NCBI GenBank assembly: GCA_964403795.1 | Contig: CAYOHP010000011.1 | Coordinates: 43,700 to 101,823 of the forward strand | DNA from: CAYOHP01 sp964403795 [NCBI: uncultured bacterium] | GTDB taxonomy: Bacteria > Muiribacteriota > UBA6191 > CAZXTJ01 | Length of the DNA stretch: 58,124 nucleotides | Reading direction: 5' to 3' | Part shown: in pieces, positions 8,795-17,278 of the stretch | Layout of the letters: each line of letters starts with the position of its first letter | Numbering within the stretch: the stretch's first letter is position 1 | Program-made: the position numbers and the translations under genes | The notes under the pieces: generated by a model | The model's input: the letters and a program-made list of their open reading frames with translations, nothing else | Database searches by the model: none | Told to the model about the DNA's origin: nothing

Positions 8795-9778
8795 ATGAGC
8801 CGCACGCCGGACCAGGAAACGCCCGAGGAGGCTCGTTTCGCGGCCTGGGTGCGCCTGGCCGGCGACGGGCTCCTGCCCGAGCCCCCCCGGGACCTCTCCG
8901 CCCGGATCCGGGCCAGCCTGGAAGCGGAGCGGGCAGGGGCGTCGGCCTGGTGGGCCGCCTGGCTCTCCCCGGCCCGATTGGCGGTCCTGGTTCCCGGTCT
9001 GGCGGTCGCCCTGGTGTGGGTGGCGCTGCGGCCCAGCCCGATCCCGGGCGACGAGTCGGGGGTCCGGGTGGCGTCGCTCTCGGGTCGGGCCGAACTCCTC
9101 CACGAGACCGGCGGATTGCGGGGAACGCTGGCGGCCGGGGATCCGGCCGGCCGGGGCCTGGTGCGGCTGGCCGAGGGTTCCCAACTGGAGCTCGACTGGT
9201 CGGGTCGGGGGAAGGTGGCCCTGCGCGGCCCCGGGTCCTTCCAGGTCGCCGGGGCCCGGATCCGGCTCCACGCCGGGGAGGCGCTCGCCTCGGTGAAGCC
9301 CGGGCCCGAGGGGTTCGCGATCTGGACTCCCTGGGCCGAGGCCCGGGTGGTCGGGACGGTGTTCCGGGTGGAGGCCCGGCGGGATGCCACCCGGGTCGAG
9401 GTGGTCGAGGGTCGGGTCGAGGTGCGGCCGGCCGATGGCAGCCCGGCGCGGGTGCTCGCCGCCGGGGAGTCGGCGCTCACCGGACCGGGGCTCGCTCCCG
9501 GGGATCCGGGCCCGAGGGTGGCCCGTCCGGCGGAGCTTGCTACCGGCCAGCCCGTGAGGGTGGACCCGGGCGCCGGGCCCGCGGCCGGCGCCGCCCAGGT
9601 GCCGGGAGGGAATGGGTCGGCAGCAAGGGTATCGGTCGGGAGCGTGGCTCCGGCCCGGCCGGAGGAGCGGGCGGCGGCACCGGTCCCGGAACTCCCTCCG
9701 GGCGGACGGAGTGGGAGCGGGGATCCGGGGACGGGGTCCCCGGGGTCGTCGGTCGATTCGGTGGAAGAGGGTTTCTGA
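8795..9778 (+). CDS. FecR-domain membrane protein
   Basis: A 327-residue protein with a cytoplasmic N-terminal segment (about 50 residues), one membrane helix (about residues 60-77) and a FecR-type beta domain (residues about 90-240; the block IWTPWAEARVVGTVFRVEA is typical). A Pro/Gly/Ser-rich tail follows. FecR proteins transmit envelope signals to ECF sigma factors, but no sigma factor gene is adjacent and no anti-sigma zinc-finger Cys/His set is visible, so it may be a stand-alone FecR-domain protein as found in envelope operons. A GAGGAGG ribosome site lies 5 nt before the ATG. Its stop overlaps the next start (TGATG). Confidence 0.75.
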   Translation: MSRTPDQETPEEARFAAWVRLAGDGLLPEPPRDLSARIRASLEAERAGASAWWAAWLSPARLAVLVPGLAVALVWVALRPSPIPGDESGVRVASLSGRAELLHETGGLRGTLAAGDPAGRGLVRLAEGSQLELDWSGRGKVALRGPGSFQVAGARIRLHAGEALASVKPGPEGFAIWTPWAEARVVGTVFRVEARRDATRVEVVEGRVEVRPADGSPARVLAAGESALTGPGLAPGDPGPRVARPAELATGQPVRVDPGAGPAAGAAQVPGGNGSAARVSVGSVAPARPEERAAAPVPELPPGGRSGSGDPGTGSPGSSVDSVEEGF

Positions 9779-10692
9779 TGGTCGTCGCAAACGGGAACAG
9801 CCGATCGGGGCGCCGGCGGGTCGCCCTGGCCATGGCCCTGGTGCTCGGCGGGGTGGGGAGACCGGCAGGCGCCCAGACCGAACCCGCCGACCCCGGCCAG
9901 CAGGCTCCGATGCCGGCCCCGGCCGAGCCCTTCCCGGGTGAGCCCCAGCCTGCGCCGATGCCGGAGCCGGCGCCCATGCCGCCCGAGCCGGGTCCCCGAC
10001 CCAGCCCCCCGCCGCGACCTCCCCGGCCGCCTCGTCCACCGCGTCCCGACCGTCCACCCCGGCCCGGCCAGGACGGGACCGTGCCTTCCCCGGGGCTCCC
10101 GGATCCGACCGGGGCGGTGCCCTTGCTCAAGCACGCGCTCGCCCTCCAGGATCGCCTGCTCTCCGCCCAGGACGAGTTCCTGGCTGCGGCCAACGACGCC
10201 ATGAAGAAGTTCGGCGGCAACTCCGGGAGTGCTCCGGCCGCCGAGCGCAAGGCCATGGCGGCCCGCCTCCAGGGCTTCAAGCGCCTGGTGCGCGGCCTGG
10301 AGGCCCAGCTCCGGGCGGTGATGGATCGTCTCAAGGGCACCGATCCCTCGAGCTGGCCGGCCGACATGCGCCTCCGGGTCCAGTCCGGGATGCGCCAGGT
10401 CCAGGAGAACTTCCAGACCATCCAGGTGCGGGTGAGCGAACTCCGGGACAAGATCGGGAGCGGCGACGGCGACCTCCCCGAGGAGAGCGACCTGCCCTCC
10501 GGCGAGGAGGACGAGGAGGACGCCGATCCGGACGAGACCGGCGTGCCCGAGAGTCCGGAGGACGTGGGCGAGGCGATCGCGGGGGGCGAGTACGAGACCG
10601 CCGACGACGTGGTCACGGTGTTCGAGCGCCTCGACGACGCCCCTCGCGGCAACCTCCGGAACTTCCTGCGCTACCGCAAGGGGAACCGGTAG
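9778..10692 (+). CDS. Exported proline-rich protein with acidic C-terminal region
   Basis: A 304-residue protein with a signal peptide (cleavage probably after about residue 32, GRPAGAQ), then a strongly proline-rich stretch (about 35-100) that could span peptidoglycan, a helical middle (about 110-225, heptad-like and rich in Leu, Ala, Gln and Arg), and an acidic Glu/Asp region (about 225-265). No known domain is recognised. Translation is coupled to the FecR-domain gene by a TGATG overlap, so both probably act together at the envelope. It ends 1 nt from the convergent radical SAM gene. Confidence 0.6.
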   Translation: MVVANGNSRSGRRRVALAMALVLGGVGRPAGAQTEPADPGQQAPMPAPAEPFPGEPQPAPMPEPAPMPPEPGPRPSPPPRPPRPPRPPRPDRPPRPGQDGTVPSPGLPDPTGAVPLLKHALALQDRLLSAQDEFLAAANDAMKKFGGNSGSAPAAERKAMAARLQGFKRLVRGLEAQLRAVMDRLKGTDPSSWPADMRLRVQSGMRQVQENFQTIQVRVSELRDKIGSGDGDLPEESDLPSGEEDEEDADPDETGVPESPEDVGEAIAGGEYETADDVVTVFERLDDAPRGNLRNFLRYRKGNR

Positions 10693-10693
10693 T

Positions 10694-11743
10694 TCAGACC
10701 GGCTCCGGCTCCGGCTCGACGCCGCTGGGGACCGCGCCCGCCGGCTCGAGGAGCGCGGCCTCCCACTCCGCCCGGCAGGGACAGTCGAGTCCGTCGAGGT
10801 CGCCCGGGTCGCTGCTCCGCTGGAAGGCGTCCAGCGCCGCCTCGAACCGGGCGTCGCAGCGTCCGCAGTTGCCGCGCCAGGCGGTCGGCGGAGGATCGTC
10901 CTGGCTGGTGCCCACGCTGATCGGGCCACCGTGGACCGCCATACGGCGCACCGCCTCGACCACGCTCCAGAGCCAGGGCGGGCGCCACAGGCCCTGCCGG
11001 TGGAGCCGCCAGAGCTCGGTGCCCTTCTGCACGAAGGCCGGCTGCAGGGACGCCACCGCCCGCATGCCCCGCCGGCGAGCCGCCTCGAACAGCCAGGCCG
11101 CGGTCTTCTCGGCATCCGCGATCGCCTCGGCCTCGCCGACCCCGGCCGGCTTGAAGAGCATGTAGGCGAGCACTCCGATGTCGTGGCCGGCGAGCCGGTC
11201 GAGGGCGGTCTCGAAGCCCTCCAGGGTCAGCCCCTTCCCGAGCAGGGTCTCCCGGATCCGGGCGTTCGCGGATTCGAGGCCGATCCCGACCGTGAGGCGC
11301 TTGGCCGGAACCCCGGCGCGCATCCGCGCCAGCTTCTCCGGATCGAGGTCCTCGGCCCGGGACTCGACCAGCAGTTCCTCGAGTCCGGGCGCGGCGGAGG
11401 CGGTCCGGTACAGGTGGTCGCGCACCGGGGGCGGGATCTCCCGGTCGTTGAAGAACGAGCCCTGGTTGTAGACGTCGAGCTCCACGATGCCGCGGGCCGC
11501 GAAGTCGACGCCGGCGACCACCGAATCGAATTGCTCGATCAGATCGGCCTCGGGGACCGCCACGCCCCAGGTCGAACCGTAGGGGAAGGCACACCCGGTG
11601 CAGGGAGCGACCTCCCGGGCATAGACGCAGCCGGCGGTGCGGAAGCAGAACATGAGCCGCTTCCCGCCGCCGCCGCCGGCCACCTCGGCCTCGGCGGTGA
11701 AGGCCGGGGTGCGGAGGTCGGCGGCCCGTCCCTTGGCGCTCAT
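10694..11743 (-). CDS. Radical SAM protein with CX8CX2C cluster motif (Elp3/RaSEA-like)
   Basis: A 349-residue protein. Near the N-terminus Cys39, Cys48 and Cys51 form C-x8-C-x2-C, wider than the canonical CX3CX2C but known in the Elp3-like branch of radical SAM proteins; GIGLESANARIRETLLGKG (about residues 153-171) is a typical SAM-barrel block. A C-terminal cluster of Cys (C293, C296, C321, C323) could bind Zn or a second FeS cluster. Its ATG overlaps the carbamoyltransferase stop by 4 nt (ATGA), so the two are translated together. The product could modify the same substrate as the carbamoyltransferase; the substrate is unknown. It resembles the archaeosine-synthase partner family in cysteine layout, but that link is only suggestive. 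Confidence 0.72.
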   Translation of the reverse strand: MSAKGRAADLRTPAFTAEAEVAGGGGGKRLMFCFRTAGCVYAREVAPCTGCAFPYGSTWGVAVPEADLIEQFDSVVAGVDFAARGIVELDVYNQGSFFNDREIPPPVRDHLYRTASAAPGLEELLVESRAEDLDPEKLARMRAGVPAKRLTVGIGLESANARIRETLLGKGLTLEGFETALDRLAGHDIGVLAYMLFKPAGVGEAEAIADAEKTAAWLFEAARRRGMRAVASLQPAFVQKGTELWRLHRQGLWRPPWLWSVVEAVRRMAVHGGPISVGTSQDDPPPTAWRGNCGRCDARFEAALDAFQRSSDPGDLDGLDCPCRAEWEAALLEPAGAVPSGVEPEPEPV

Positions 11744-13503
11744 GCTCGCTCCGCCACGGTCGGACCGAGCCACAGGAGATCGGCTCCCGAGGCCGCGAAG
11801 GTACGGACCGCGTCCTCCGGGGTCTCGACCATGGGGCCGTCGACGTTGAAGCTGGTGTTGAGCAGGCAGGCCACCCCGGTCTGCCGCCCGAAGGCTTCGA
11901 GCAGGGCATGGAGTTCCCGGTCGAAGGCGGGCTCCAGGACCTGGATCCGGCTGGTGCCGTCGACGTGCAGGGCGCCCGGGATCCTGGCTCGGCCTTCGGC
12001 GCTGGCCGGGAGGGTCATTGCCATCCAGGCCTGGGGCGCCGCGGGCAGCCTTCCCCCGGATTCGAAAAGGCGGTCGGCGGCCTCCCGGGTCAGGACTGGA
12101 GCGAGCGGCCGGAACTCCTCCCGGTGCTTGATCGAGACGCTGAGGCGTCGGGCGATCCCGGCGTCGCGGGGATCGGCGAGGAAGCTCCGGTGGCCCAGGG
12201 CCCGGGGGCCGAACTCGGCGCGACCCCGGTAGCTGGCCACGATCCGTCCCGAGGCCAGGGCGTCGGCGAGGGCCTCGGGGGTGGTGGGCCGCACCCGCAG
12301 GCCGGCCGCCTCCAGCCTGGCCCGGAGCGCCGCCGCGTCGGGAAGGCGGGGACCGAGGCGGGGGTCGAGGCAGGGTCGCGGCGGGATCCCGGCCTCGGCC
12401 GAGAGGAGCCAGGCCGCGCCCAGCGCGGTGCCGGCGTCGTGGGGGGCGGGCGTCACCCAGAGGTCGTCGAGATCGAGACGGGCAGCCAGCCGCCCGTTGG
12501 CCACGCAATTGAGTGCCACCCCGCCGGCCAGCACCAGGCGCCGGCTCCCGGCCTCGGCCAGGGCCCTCCCGGCCAGCCCGGCGAGCAGCTCCTCGGTCGC
12601 CTGCTGGAGGGCCGCGGCCACGTCGGCATGGAGGCGGTCCTCGCCGCGTCCTTGCCAGCGGAGCGGCTCCCCGGGCCGACGACCGGGTCCCAGGCGGCTT
12701 CCGAGCTCGCCGTGGCCGGGCTGGCGGAAGCCGTAGAACCCGGGGTCGAGCCGGAGTCCACCCCGGTCGTCGATCCCCACCCGGTCCCGGAACCATGGGC
12801 CGAAGCGCTCCGGGTCGCCGAAGGCGGCCAGCGCCATGACCTTCGATTCGTCATGCATGGGACGCAGGCCGAGCCAGCCGGTGACCGACTCCCAGAGGAA
12901 GCCGGGCGAACGGTCGGCGGGATGGCTGCCCAGCGGCTCCAGGCGCCCGTCCCGGCCCCGGTACCAAGTCACCGCCTCGGCCTCGCCGATGCCGTCGACC
13001 ACCAGGATCGCGGCCTCGTCCCAGCCGCTGGCGTAGAAGCCGCTGGCGGCGTGGCAGGGATGGTGGGGCAGGAACCGGAACCGCTCCGCCAACCCGGGAA
13101 CGCCGAGGCCGTCGGCGAGGACCCGAGGAATTGCCTCCAGGGTCTCCCTGAGGCGGAGCTCGCCGGTGCGGGTGCCGTAGCCGCGGGGAGGGCCGTCTGC
13201 CGGGCCCTGGATCGCGCCCGGATCCTCGTCGGGGCCCGGCGCGGCCGGAGCCTGGGCCGCGAAACGGGCCGCCGGATCGAGCGAGAAGGCGATCCCGTCG
13301 AGGCTTCCCGGCTCCCACCCGAGATCGGCGAGGCTGGCCCGGAGCGCACGCCAAGGCAGCTCCCCGGCGGTGTCGACGCGGGCCGGCTTGGCGTGGCGCA
13401 CCCGGGAGAGGCGCTCCTCCTCCAGGGCAGTGAGTACCCGCCCGTCCTCCACCAGGGCGACCGCACTCTCGTGGTAGGCCGCGTTCAGCCCCAGGATCCG
13501 CAT
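11740..13503 (-). CDS. NodU/TobZ-family O-carbamoyltransferase
   Basis: A 587-residue carbamoyltransferase that would use carbamoyl phosphate and ATP to carbamoylate a hydroxyl group. The N-terminal Kae1-like domain starts with MRILGLNAAYHESAVALVED and holds the metal/adenylate histidines in HHPCHA (147-152); the C-terminal YrdC-like domain has GPRALGHRS, KHREEFRPLAP and FNVDGPMVETPEDA. All are typical of NodU, TobZ and CmcH, which decorate antibiotics or Nod factors. No biosynthetic cluster is visible, only the coupled radical SAM gene. A -10 box TACATT lies 8 nt before the ATG with no ribosome site, suggesting a leaderless message. A strong hairpin (13533-13565) separates it from the upstream gene. 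Confidence 0.9.
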   Translation of the reverse strand: MRILGLNAAYHESAVALVEDGRVLTALEEERLSRVRHAKPARVDTAGELPWRALRASLADLGWEPGSLDGIAFSLDPAARFAAQAPAAPGPDEDPGAIQGPADGPPRGYGTRTGELRLRETLEAIPRVLADGLGVPGLAERFRFLPHHPCHAASGFYASGWDEAAILVVDGIGEAEAVTWYRGRDGRLEPLGSHPADRSPGFLWESVTGWLGLRPMHDESKVMALAAFGDPERFGPWFRDRVGIDDRGGLRLDPGFYGFRQPGHGELGSRLGPGRRPGEPLRWQGRGEDRLHADVAAALQQATEELLAGLAGRALAEAGSRRLVLAGGVALNCVANGRLAARLDLDDLWVTPAPHDAGTALGAAWLLSAEAGIPPRPCLDPRLGPRLPDAAALRARLEAAGLRVRPTTPEALADALASGRIVASYRGRAEFGPRALGHRSFLADPRDAGIARRLSVSIKHREEFRPLAPVLTREAADRLFESGGRLPAAPQAWMAMTLPASAEGRARIPGALHVDGTSRIQVLEPAFDRELHALLEAFGRQTGVACLLNTSFNVDGPMVETPEDAVRTFAASGADLLWLGPTVAERA

Positions 13504-13511
13504 GGAAAGCC

Positions 13512-13517
13512 AATGTA
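13512..13517 (-). promoter_or_regulatory. -10 box TACATT of the carbamoyltransferase gene, leaderless type
   Basis: TACATT on the minus strand is separated from the ATG at 13503 by 8 nt. Transcription would begin at or next to the A of the start codon. No Shine-Dalgarno sequence fits in the gap. Confidence 0.5.
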
Positions 13518-13532
13518 CCAGGGCCGGGACGC

Positions 13533-13565
13533 GACGACGCCCGGGGACCGGCCCCGGGCGTCGTC
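13533..13565 (-). terminator. GC-rich hairpin downstream of the 13597-14649 gene
   Basis: A perfect 14-bp inverted repeat (13533-13546 with 13552-13565) closes a 5-nt loop ACCGG. It lies about 30 nt after the stop of the upstream minus-strand gene and before the carbamoyltransferase promoter, so it probably ends or insulates transcription. There is no T-tract, so classical rho-independent termination is not certain. Confidence 0.5.
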
Positions 13566-13596
13566 CTGGTCCGCCGGCTCGGCGGCTGGTCCCCGA

Positions 13597-14649
13597 TCAG
13601 AACCCGTCTTCCACCGACCCCTCGGCGGGCATCGGTGCGACCTCACCCGGAGAACCCGGCTCGCTGACACCCGGGGGGGGCATCGGTCCCCGACCGCCGC
13701 CGCCCCGGGCGCCGTGGCCGCGTCCCACGATCTTCCACGAGGTGCCGCCGGCCGAGGCCTCGCCCTCGACCACCTTCACGTCGGTGCGCCCGAAGACCTT
13801 GTCGACCAGCTTGAGCGACAGCTTGCCGGCCGCCGCGTCCACCGGCTTGTCGGCCGGCTTGGTGGCGGTCGTCCCGGGGTAGTCCGTGGTCGTCCCCGGC
13901 CGGGGGGCCGGCTCCGGGATCGGCCGGGCCGCCGGCCGGAGCTCCGCGGTCAGGCCAACCAGCTGGCGGCGGGCGATCTCCGAGTCGGTGCCGGGGATGG
14001 GGCGCACCGCCGCCCACTCGAGCTGGATGTTGGCGAGCCGCCAGGTGTCGGCCCCGATCCGCAGGGTGCCCCGCATCTTCCGCCGGGGCCGCTGGGTGCT
14101 GCCGTCGGGCTGGATGGCGTCGGGTGCCGCCGGCTCCTCGCCGTCGGTCCCGGTGCCCTCGCTGCTGTCGGTGGTGCCCTCGGTGGCGTCCTCGGAGTCC
14201 TCCGCCCCTTCGGCGTCGTCGGCGTCCTCGGTGTCGGAGTCCTCCGAGGCGACCGGCTGGTCGGGGCTGCCGGGCGCGGGCGCCGGCTGGGGTTCCACCG
14301 CGTCACCGCCGCCGCCGCGTCGTCGGGCGCCGATCACATCGACGGCCGCGACTTCGGTGGCCGACTCGGAGATGGCGAAGCCGCGCATCCCGAGGATCGC
14401 CCACTCGACCCGGGGGGGCCAACCGATGGGGCGCCCCGGTCGGGGACGGCCGATCTCCGGCCGGGTCCGGTCGTCCGGTCGCTCGGCGATCGGCCGCTCC
14501 GGTCGCTCCGGTCGGTTGGTCTCGGTGCGGGGCCGGTTGCGCCGGTCCGGGCGGTTCCGGCCGCCGCTCTGGGCCTCGGCACCTCCTGCCATCGCCAGGG
14601 CCAGGACCATCGCAGCCGTCATGCCTTGCTTGCTGATGCTGATCGACAC
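13597..14649 (-). CDS. Exported low-complexity protein with Arg/Pro-rich and acidic segments
   Basis: From the GTG at 14649 the product has 350 residues, a signal peptide (MSISISKQGMTAAMVLALAM, cleaved near GGAEAQ), an Arg/Pro/Asn-rich block, an acidic Glu/Asp/Ser/Thr block (about 130-180) and two short ordered-looking parts (WPPRVEWAILGMRGFAISES, about 78-97; and about 190-230). I chose the GTG because AGGGAGAT lies 4-5 nt upstream and the signal peptide then has a normal length; an ATG seven codons earlier (14670) lacks such a site. No family is recognised. A few residues fit a secreted or periplasmic structural protein, but no function is claimed. Confidence 0.55.
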   Translation of the reverse strand: MSISISKQGMTAAMVLALAMAGGAEAQSGGRNRPDRRNRPRTETNRPERPERPIAERPDDRTRPEIGRPRPGRPIGWPPRVEWAILGMRGFAISESATEVAAVDVIGARRRGGGGDAVEPQPAPAPGSPDQPVASEDSDTEDADDAEGAEDSEDATEGTTDSSEGTGTDGEEPAAPDAIQPDGSTQRPRRKMRGTLRIGADTWRLANIQLEWAAVRPIPGTDSEIARRQLVGLTAELRPAARPIPEPAPRPGTTTDYPGTTATKPADKPVDAAAGKLSLKLVDKVFGRTDVKVVEGEASAGGTSWKIVGRGHGARGGGGRGPMPPPGVSEPGSPGEVAPMPAEGSVEDGF

Positions 14650-14839
14650 GCCGATCTCCCTCGTGTTCATTCCGGGCTCCGGGCTTCGGGCTCCAGGTCC
14701 CCGGTTTCCCCCGGGCGTCCATCCGCTCTTCCTACGCAGCGAACCATGGCGCCGTTGCAGGTTCGACGGGTGCCGGCCCGGGACCGCTCCGGGAGCCGAG
14801 GACAGGCTCGGAGCCAGCCGGAGAAATCCCCTCATGCGA

Positions 14840-16237
14840 TCAAGCAAGGTCGCGAGGACGGCCCGACGTCTCCTCCTCGGGCTCGAGCCGCAGCCCCCCC
14901 CGGGGCGTGATCCCGCCCCGGATCCCGGAGCACCAGACCTCGGGGTGGCGGTCGAACCCGGCGGATCCTCCCGCTTGGTTGCGGCACGACCCCAGACCCG
15001 GAGCCGGCGCCTTGACGACCAGCTCGCCGGTTCCGCCCCAGACGGAGTTCCCCAGGGCATCGAAGGCGTCGACGTGCATGCCCAGGCTCCGGGACTGGAA
15101 CTCGTCGGCGTGGACCGGCCCGATCGGGACCGCGCTGGCCAGGGAGGCCAGCATTCCCGGGGGGCTCCAACGCCAGGCCGGGTGGGGATGCCCGGCCAGG
15201 GCTCCGGCGAGCCCCTCTGCCGCGGCGCCCGGGAGCGGTCCTCCGTCCGCCACGACCACCCGGAGCGAGGGGAGGGCCTGGCCCCCAGGGAGGCCCCCGA
15301 CATGGGAGGAGAGCGCCGCCAGGACCCCGGGCCCGGCCACGAGGGCGGTCGCCTGCTCCCGGTCCACCAGGGTCGCCACGACCTCGGGATCGACCCCCCC
15401 TGGACCCGGATCCAGGAGATGGAGCGAGGCCCCCGACGCCAACGCCACCGCGGCCCGGAGCCAGATCGGGTCCCCGGGGATCGCCACCACCACCACCCGG
15501 TCGCCGCGGCCCAGATCGAGGTGGAGTTGGTGTTCCGCCATCAGCGGGAGCAGGACCTCCCCCTGGCCGCAAACCGTCCGGTTCCCGGCCCCCCACCGGA
15601 CCTCGAGCAACGGGTGGTCGAAGGGCAGGGGGGTGCCTCCCAGCAGCAGGGTCGGTTCCGGGGGCGCGGCGGCCTGGCCCGCCGGGTCCTCCCGGGTGTC
15701 GACCGGCTCGGCTCCCGAGGGATCCTCCAGGACCAAGGTCGCCCCCAGGCAGGAGGCCGCCATCCAGGTCACCATGACCGCGAGCGAGTCACCGCCCGGG
15801 GGCCGGATCCGGGTCCCGGGCCCGGCGCCGGTGGCGGCGAGATCACGGGCGAGACCCGCGACCCGGGCCCGGAGCCCGTCCCGGGAGAGGCGGACGGTCC
15901 GGTCGGGCTCCCCGGCGCGGGTGACCGAGACCACCGGATCCTGGCCCCGATGGCGGAGCAGGTTCTCGGCGAAGTTCAGACGGGCACCGGGGAACCAGCG
16001 GGTGGCCTCGATCCTGTCCAGGTCCTCGGCCACGGTGGTCCCGAGTTCGCCCGCGATCACCGGGAGGAAGGTCCACACCGAAGCCCAGAACCGATCCGGA
16101 TACGAGACCGACCAGGTCCAGAGGTGGTCCCAGCTCGGGAGCGGGACCTCCCACTCCTCCTGGACCCGGTCGCGGAATGCCGCCACCCGGGCCGATGCCA
16201 GCCGCGAGGAAGGGGGGGACCAGATCGGGGAGTCCAT
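14840..16237 (-). CDS. Degenerate acetoacetyl-CoA-synthetase-like protein (catalytic motifs lost)
   Basis: A 465-residue protein collinear with acetoacetyl-CoA synthetase (about 650 residues): the hallmark WFPGARLNFAENLL is at 81-94, FDHPL at 206-210, and further family blocks (LPLMAEHQLHLDLGRGDR; SLGMHVDAFDALG; ITPRGG) follow in order. Where the family has the phosphate-binding loop YSSGTTGLPK it reads LEVRWGAGNRTV, the GGTD region is replaced, and the protein ends just after ITPRGG so the whole C-terminal lid with its catalytic lysine is missing. The frame is intact with normal codon use, so it looks like a maintained non-enzymatic paralogue rather than a fresh pseudogene. Start at ATG 16237 is supported by AAAGGTGAT 4 nt upstream. 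Confidence 0.72.
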   Translation of the reverse strand: MDSPIWSPPSSRLASARVAAFRDRVQEEWEVPLPSWDHLWTWSVSYPDRFWASVWTFLPVIAGELGTTVAEDLDRIEATRWFPGARLNFAENLLRHRGQDPVVSVTRAGEPDRTVRLSRDGLRARVAGLARDLAATGAGPGTRIRPPGGDSLAVMVTWMAASCLGATLVLEDPSGAEPVDTREDPAGQAAAPPEPTLLLGGTPLPFDHPLLEVRWGAGNRTVCGQGEVLLPLMAEHQLHLDLGRGDRVVVVAIPGDPIWLRAAVALASGASLHLLDPGPGGVDPEVVATLVDREQATALVAGPGVLAALSSHVGGLPGGQALPSLRVVVADGGPLPGAAAEGLAGALAGHPHPAWRWSPPGMLASLASAVPIGPVHADEFQSRSLGMHVDAFDALGNSVWGGTGELVVKAPAPGLGSCRNQAGGSAGFDRHPEVWCSGIRGGITPRGGLRLEPEEETSGRPRDLA

Positions 16238-16268
16238 GGGGATCACCTTTCGCAAGCCATCCTAGTCC

Positions 16269-17225
16269 TCACCACACGACCCGGGTGCCCGCGGCGAGCC
16301 CCTCGGGGCCGCGATCGTCCTCGGGACCCGAGGCCGGGACCACCAGGCGGAAACCCAGCTGGTCGGCCCGGGTCAAGCTGCCCTGGTGGCCCCGGTAGGA
16401 GGTCCGGAGTCGAGGTCCCATCTCGTGCCACGAGCCGCCCCGCACGCTCCGTTCACCGGCATCCACCGGTCTCCCGCTCCGGGGCCCGGGATCGGGCGAT
16501 CGCATCCGGGGCGGAGCCGCCGGGTCGAAGCGTTCCAGGCACCATTCCCAGACGTTGCCGATCGGGTCGCCCATCCCGAACGGGCTGTCCCCCAGGGGGT
16601 GGCTCCCCACCTCCTCCAGCCAACGATCCCAGTCCCCCACATGGCGGGAGTAGTCGAAGTTGAAGTTCCCGTAGGCGGGGTCCGGGGCGGAGGGGTCGCC
16701 CCAGGGGACCGCCGGCCCGTCGCAGCCCCGGGCCGCCTTCTCCCACTCGGCCTCGGTCGGGAGGCGTCCGCCGGCCCAGCCGGAGTAGGCGACCGCGTCG
16801 AACCAGTCGACGAAGACCACCGGCCTCCGGGGGCGGCGCAGCTGCTGCTCCCACAGGTCGGGGACCTCGGCGTGGCCGGTGGCGGCCAGGAATTCGCGGT
16901 AGCCCGCGACCGTGACCGGGTAGCGGTCGATCCAGAAGGCATCGGTCTCCGCCCAGTGCTCCGGCGGCTCACCGGGACTCGGCGCGGGGGCCCCGGCCCG
17001 GAACACGCCACGCGGCACCAGCACCATCGGACTCCGGTCCCGGAGGCGCCGCACCAGGATCGGGAGGAGGCTGCCGAGGTCGCGGGGGATGCCGTCCTCG
17101 GCCAGGTGCAGCCGGTCGTGGTTGGCCCACCAGCGAGGGAATCCGGGGGCCGATGGCAGAGTCGCCAGCGGATCGAGCCCGCGCCGGACCAGGATCGCTC
17201 CCACCTCCGGGTCCAGCTCGGTCAC
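16269..17225 (-). CDS. FGE/sulfatase-modifying-factor-fold protein without the catalytic cysteines
   Basis: A 318-residue protein with the formylglycine-generating-enzyme/EgtB fold: VPRGVFRAGA, the block around IDRYPVTVAGYREFL, RLPTEAEWEKAARG, NVWEWC and RGGSWHEMG...GFRLV appear in order. True FGE enzymes have two copper-binding cysteines near RGGSW; here that region has none (only a Cys in NVWEWC), so formylglycine formation is unlikely and another role, as in PvdO- or EgtB-like or purely structural members, is possible. No sulfatase gene is nearby. The GTG at 17225 follows GGAGGTGGGAGG and starts the conserved region properly. It is divergent from the J-like gene with only 53 nt between starts. 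Confidence 0.75.
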   Translation of the reverse strand: MTELDPEVGAILVRRGLDPLATLPSAPGFPRWWANHDRLHLAEDGIPRDLGSLLPILVRRLRDRSPMVLVPRGVFRAGAPAPSPGEPPEHWAETDAFWIDRYPVTVAGYREFLAATGHAEVPDLWEQQLRRPRRPVVFVDWFDAVAYSGWAGGRLPTEAEWEKAARGCDGPAVPWGDPSAPDPAYGNFNFDYSRHVGDWDRWLEEVGSHPLGDSPFGMGDPIGNVWEWCLERFDPAAPPRMRSPDPGPRSGRPVDAGERSVRGGSWHEMGPRLRTSYRGHQGSLTRADQLGFRLVVPASGPEDDRGPEGLAAGTRVVW

Positions 17226-17278
17226 CCTCCCACCTCCTCTCGCCGGTGCCACCCTGGATGTACCATCCTGGATACGTC

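Noticed and set aside
14735-14790. Shared TGCGTAGG string resembling the downstream edge of the sigma-54-type sites
   Set aside because: GG-to-GC spacing is 8 or 16 nt here, not 12.
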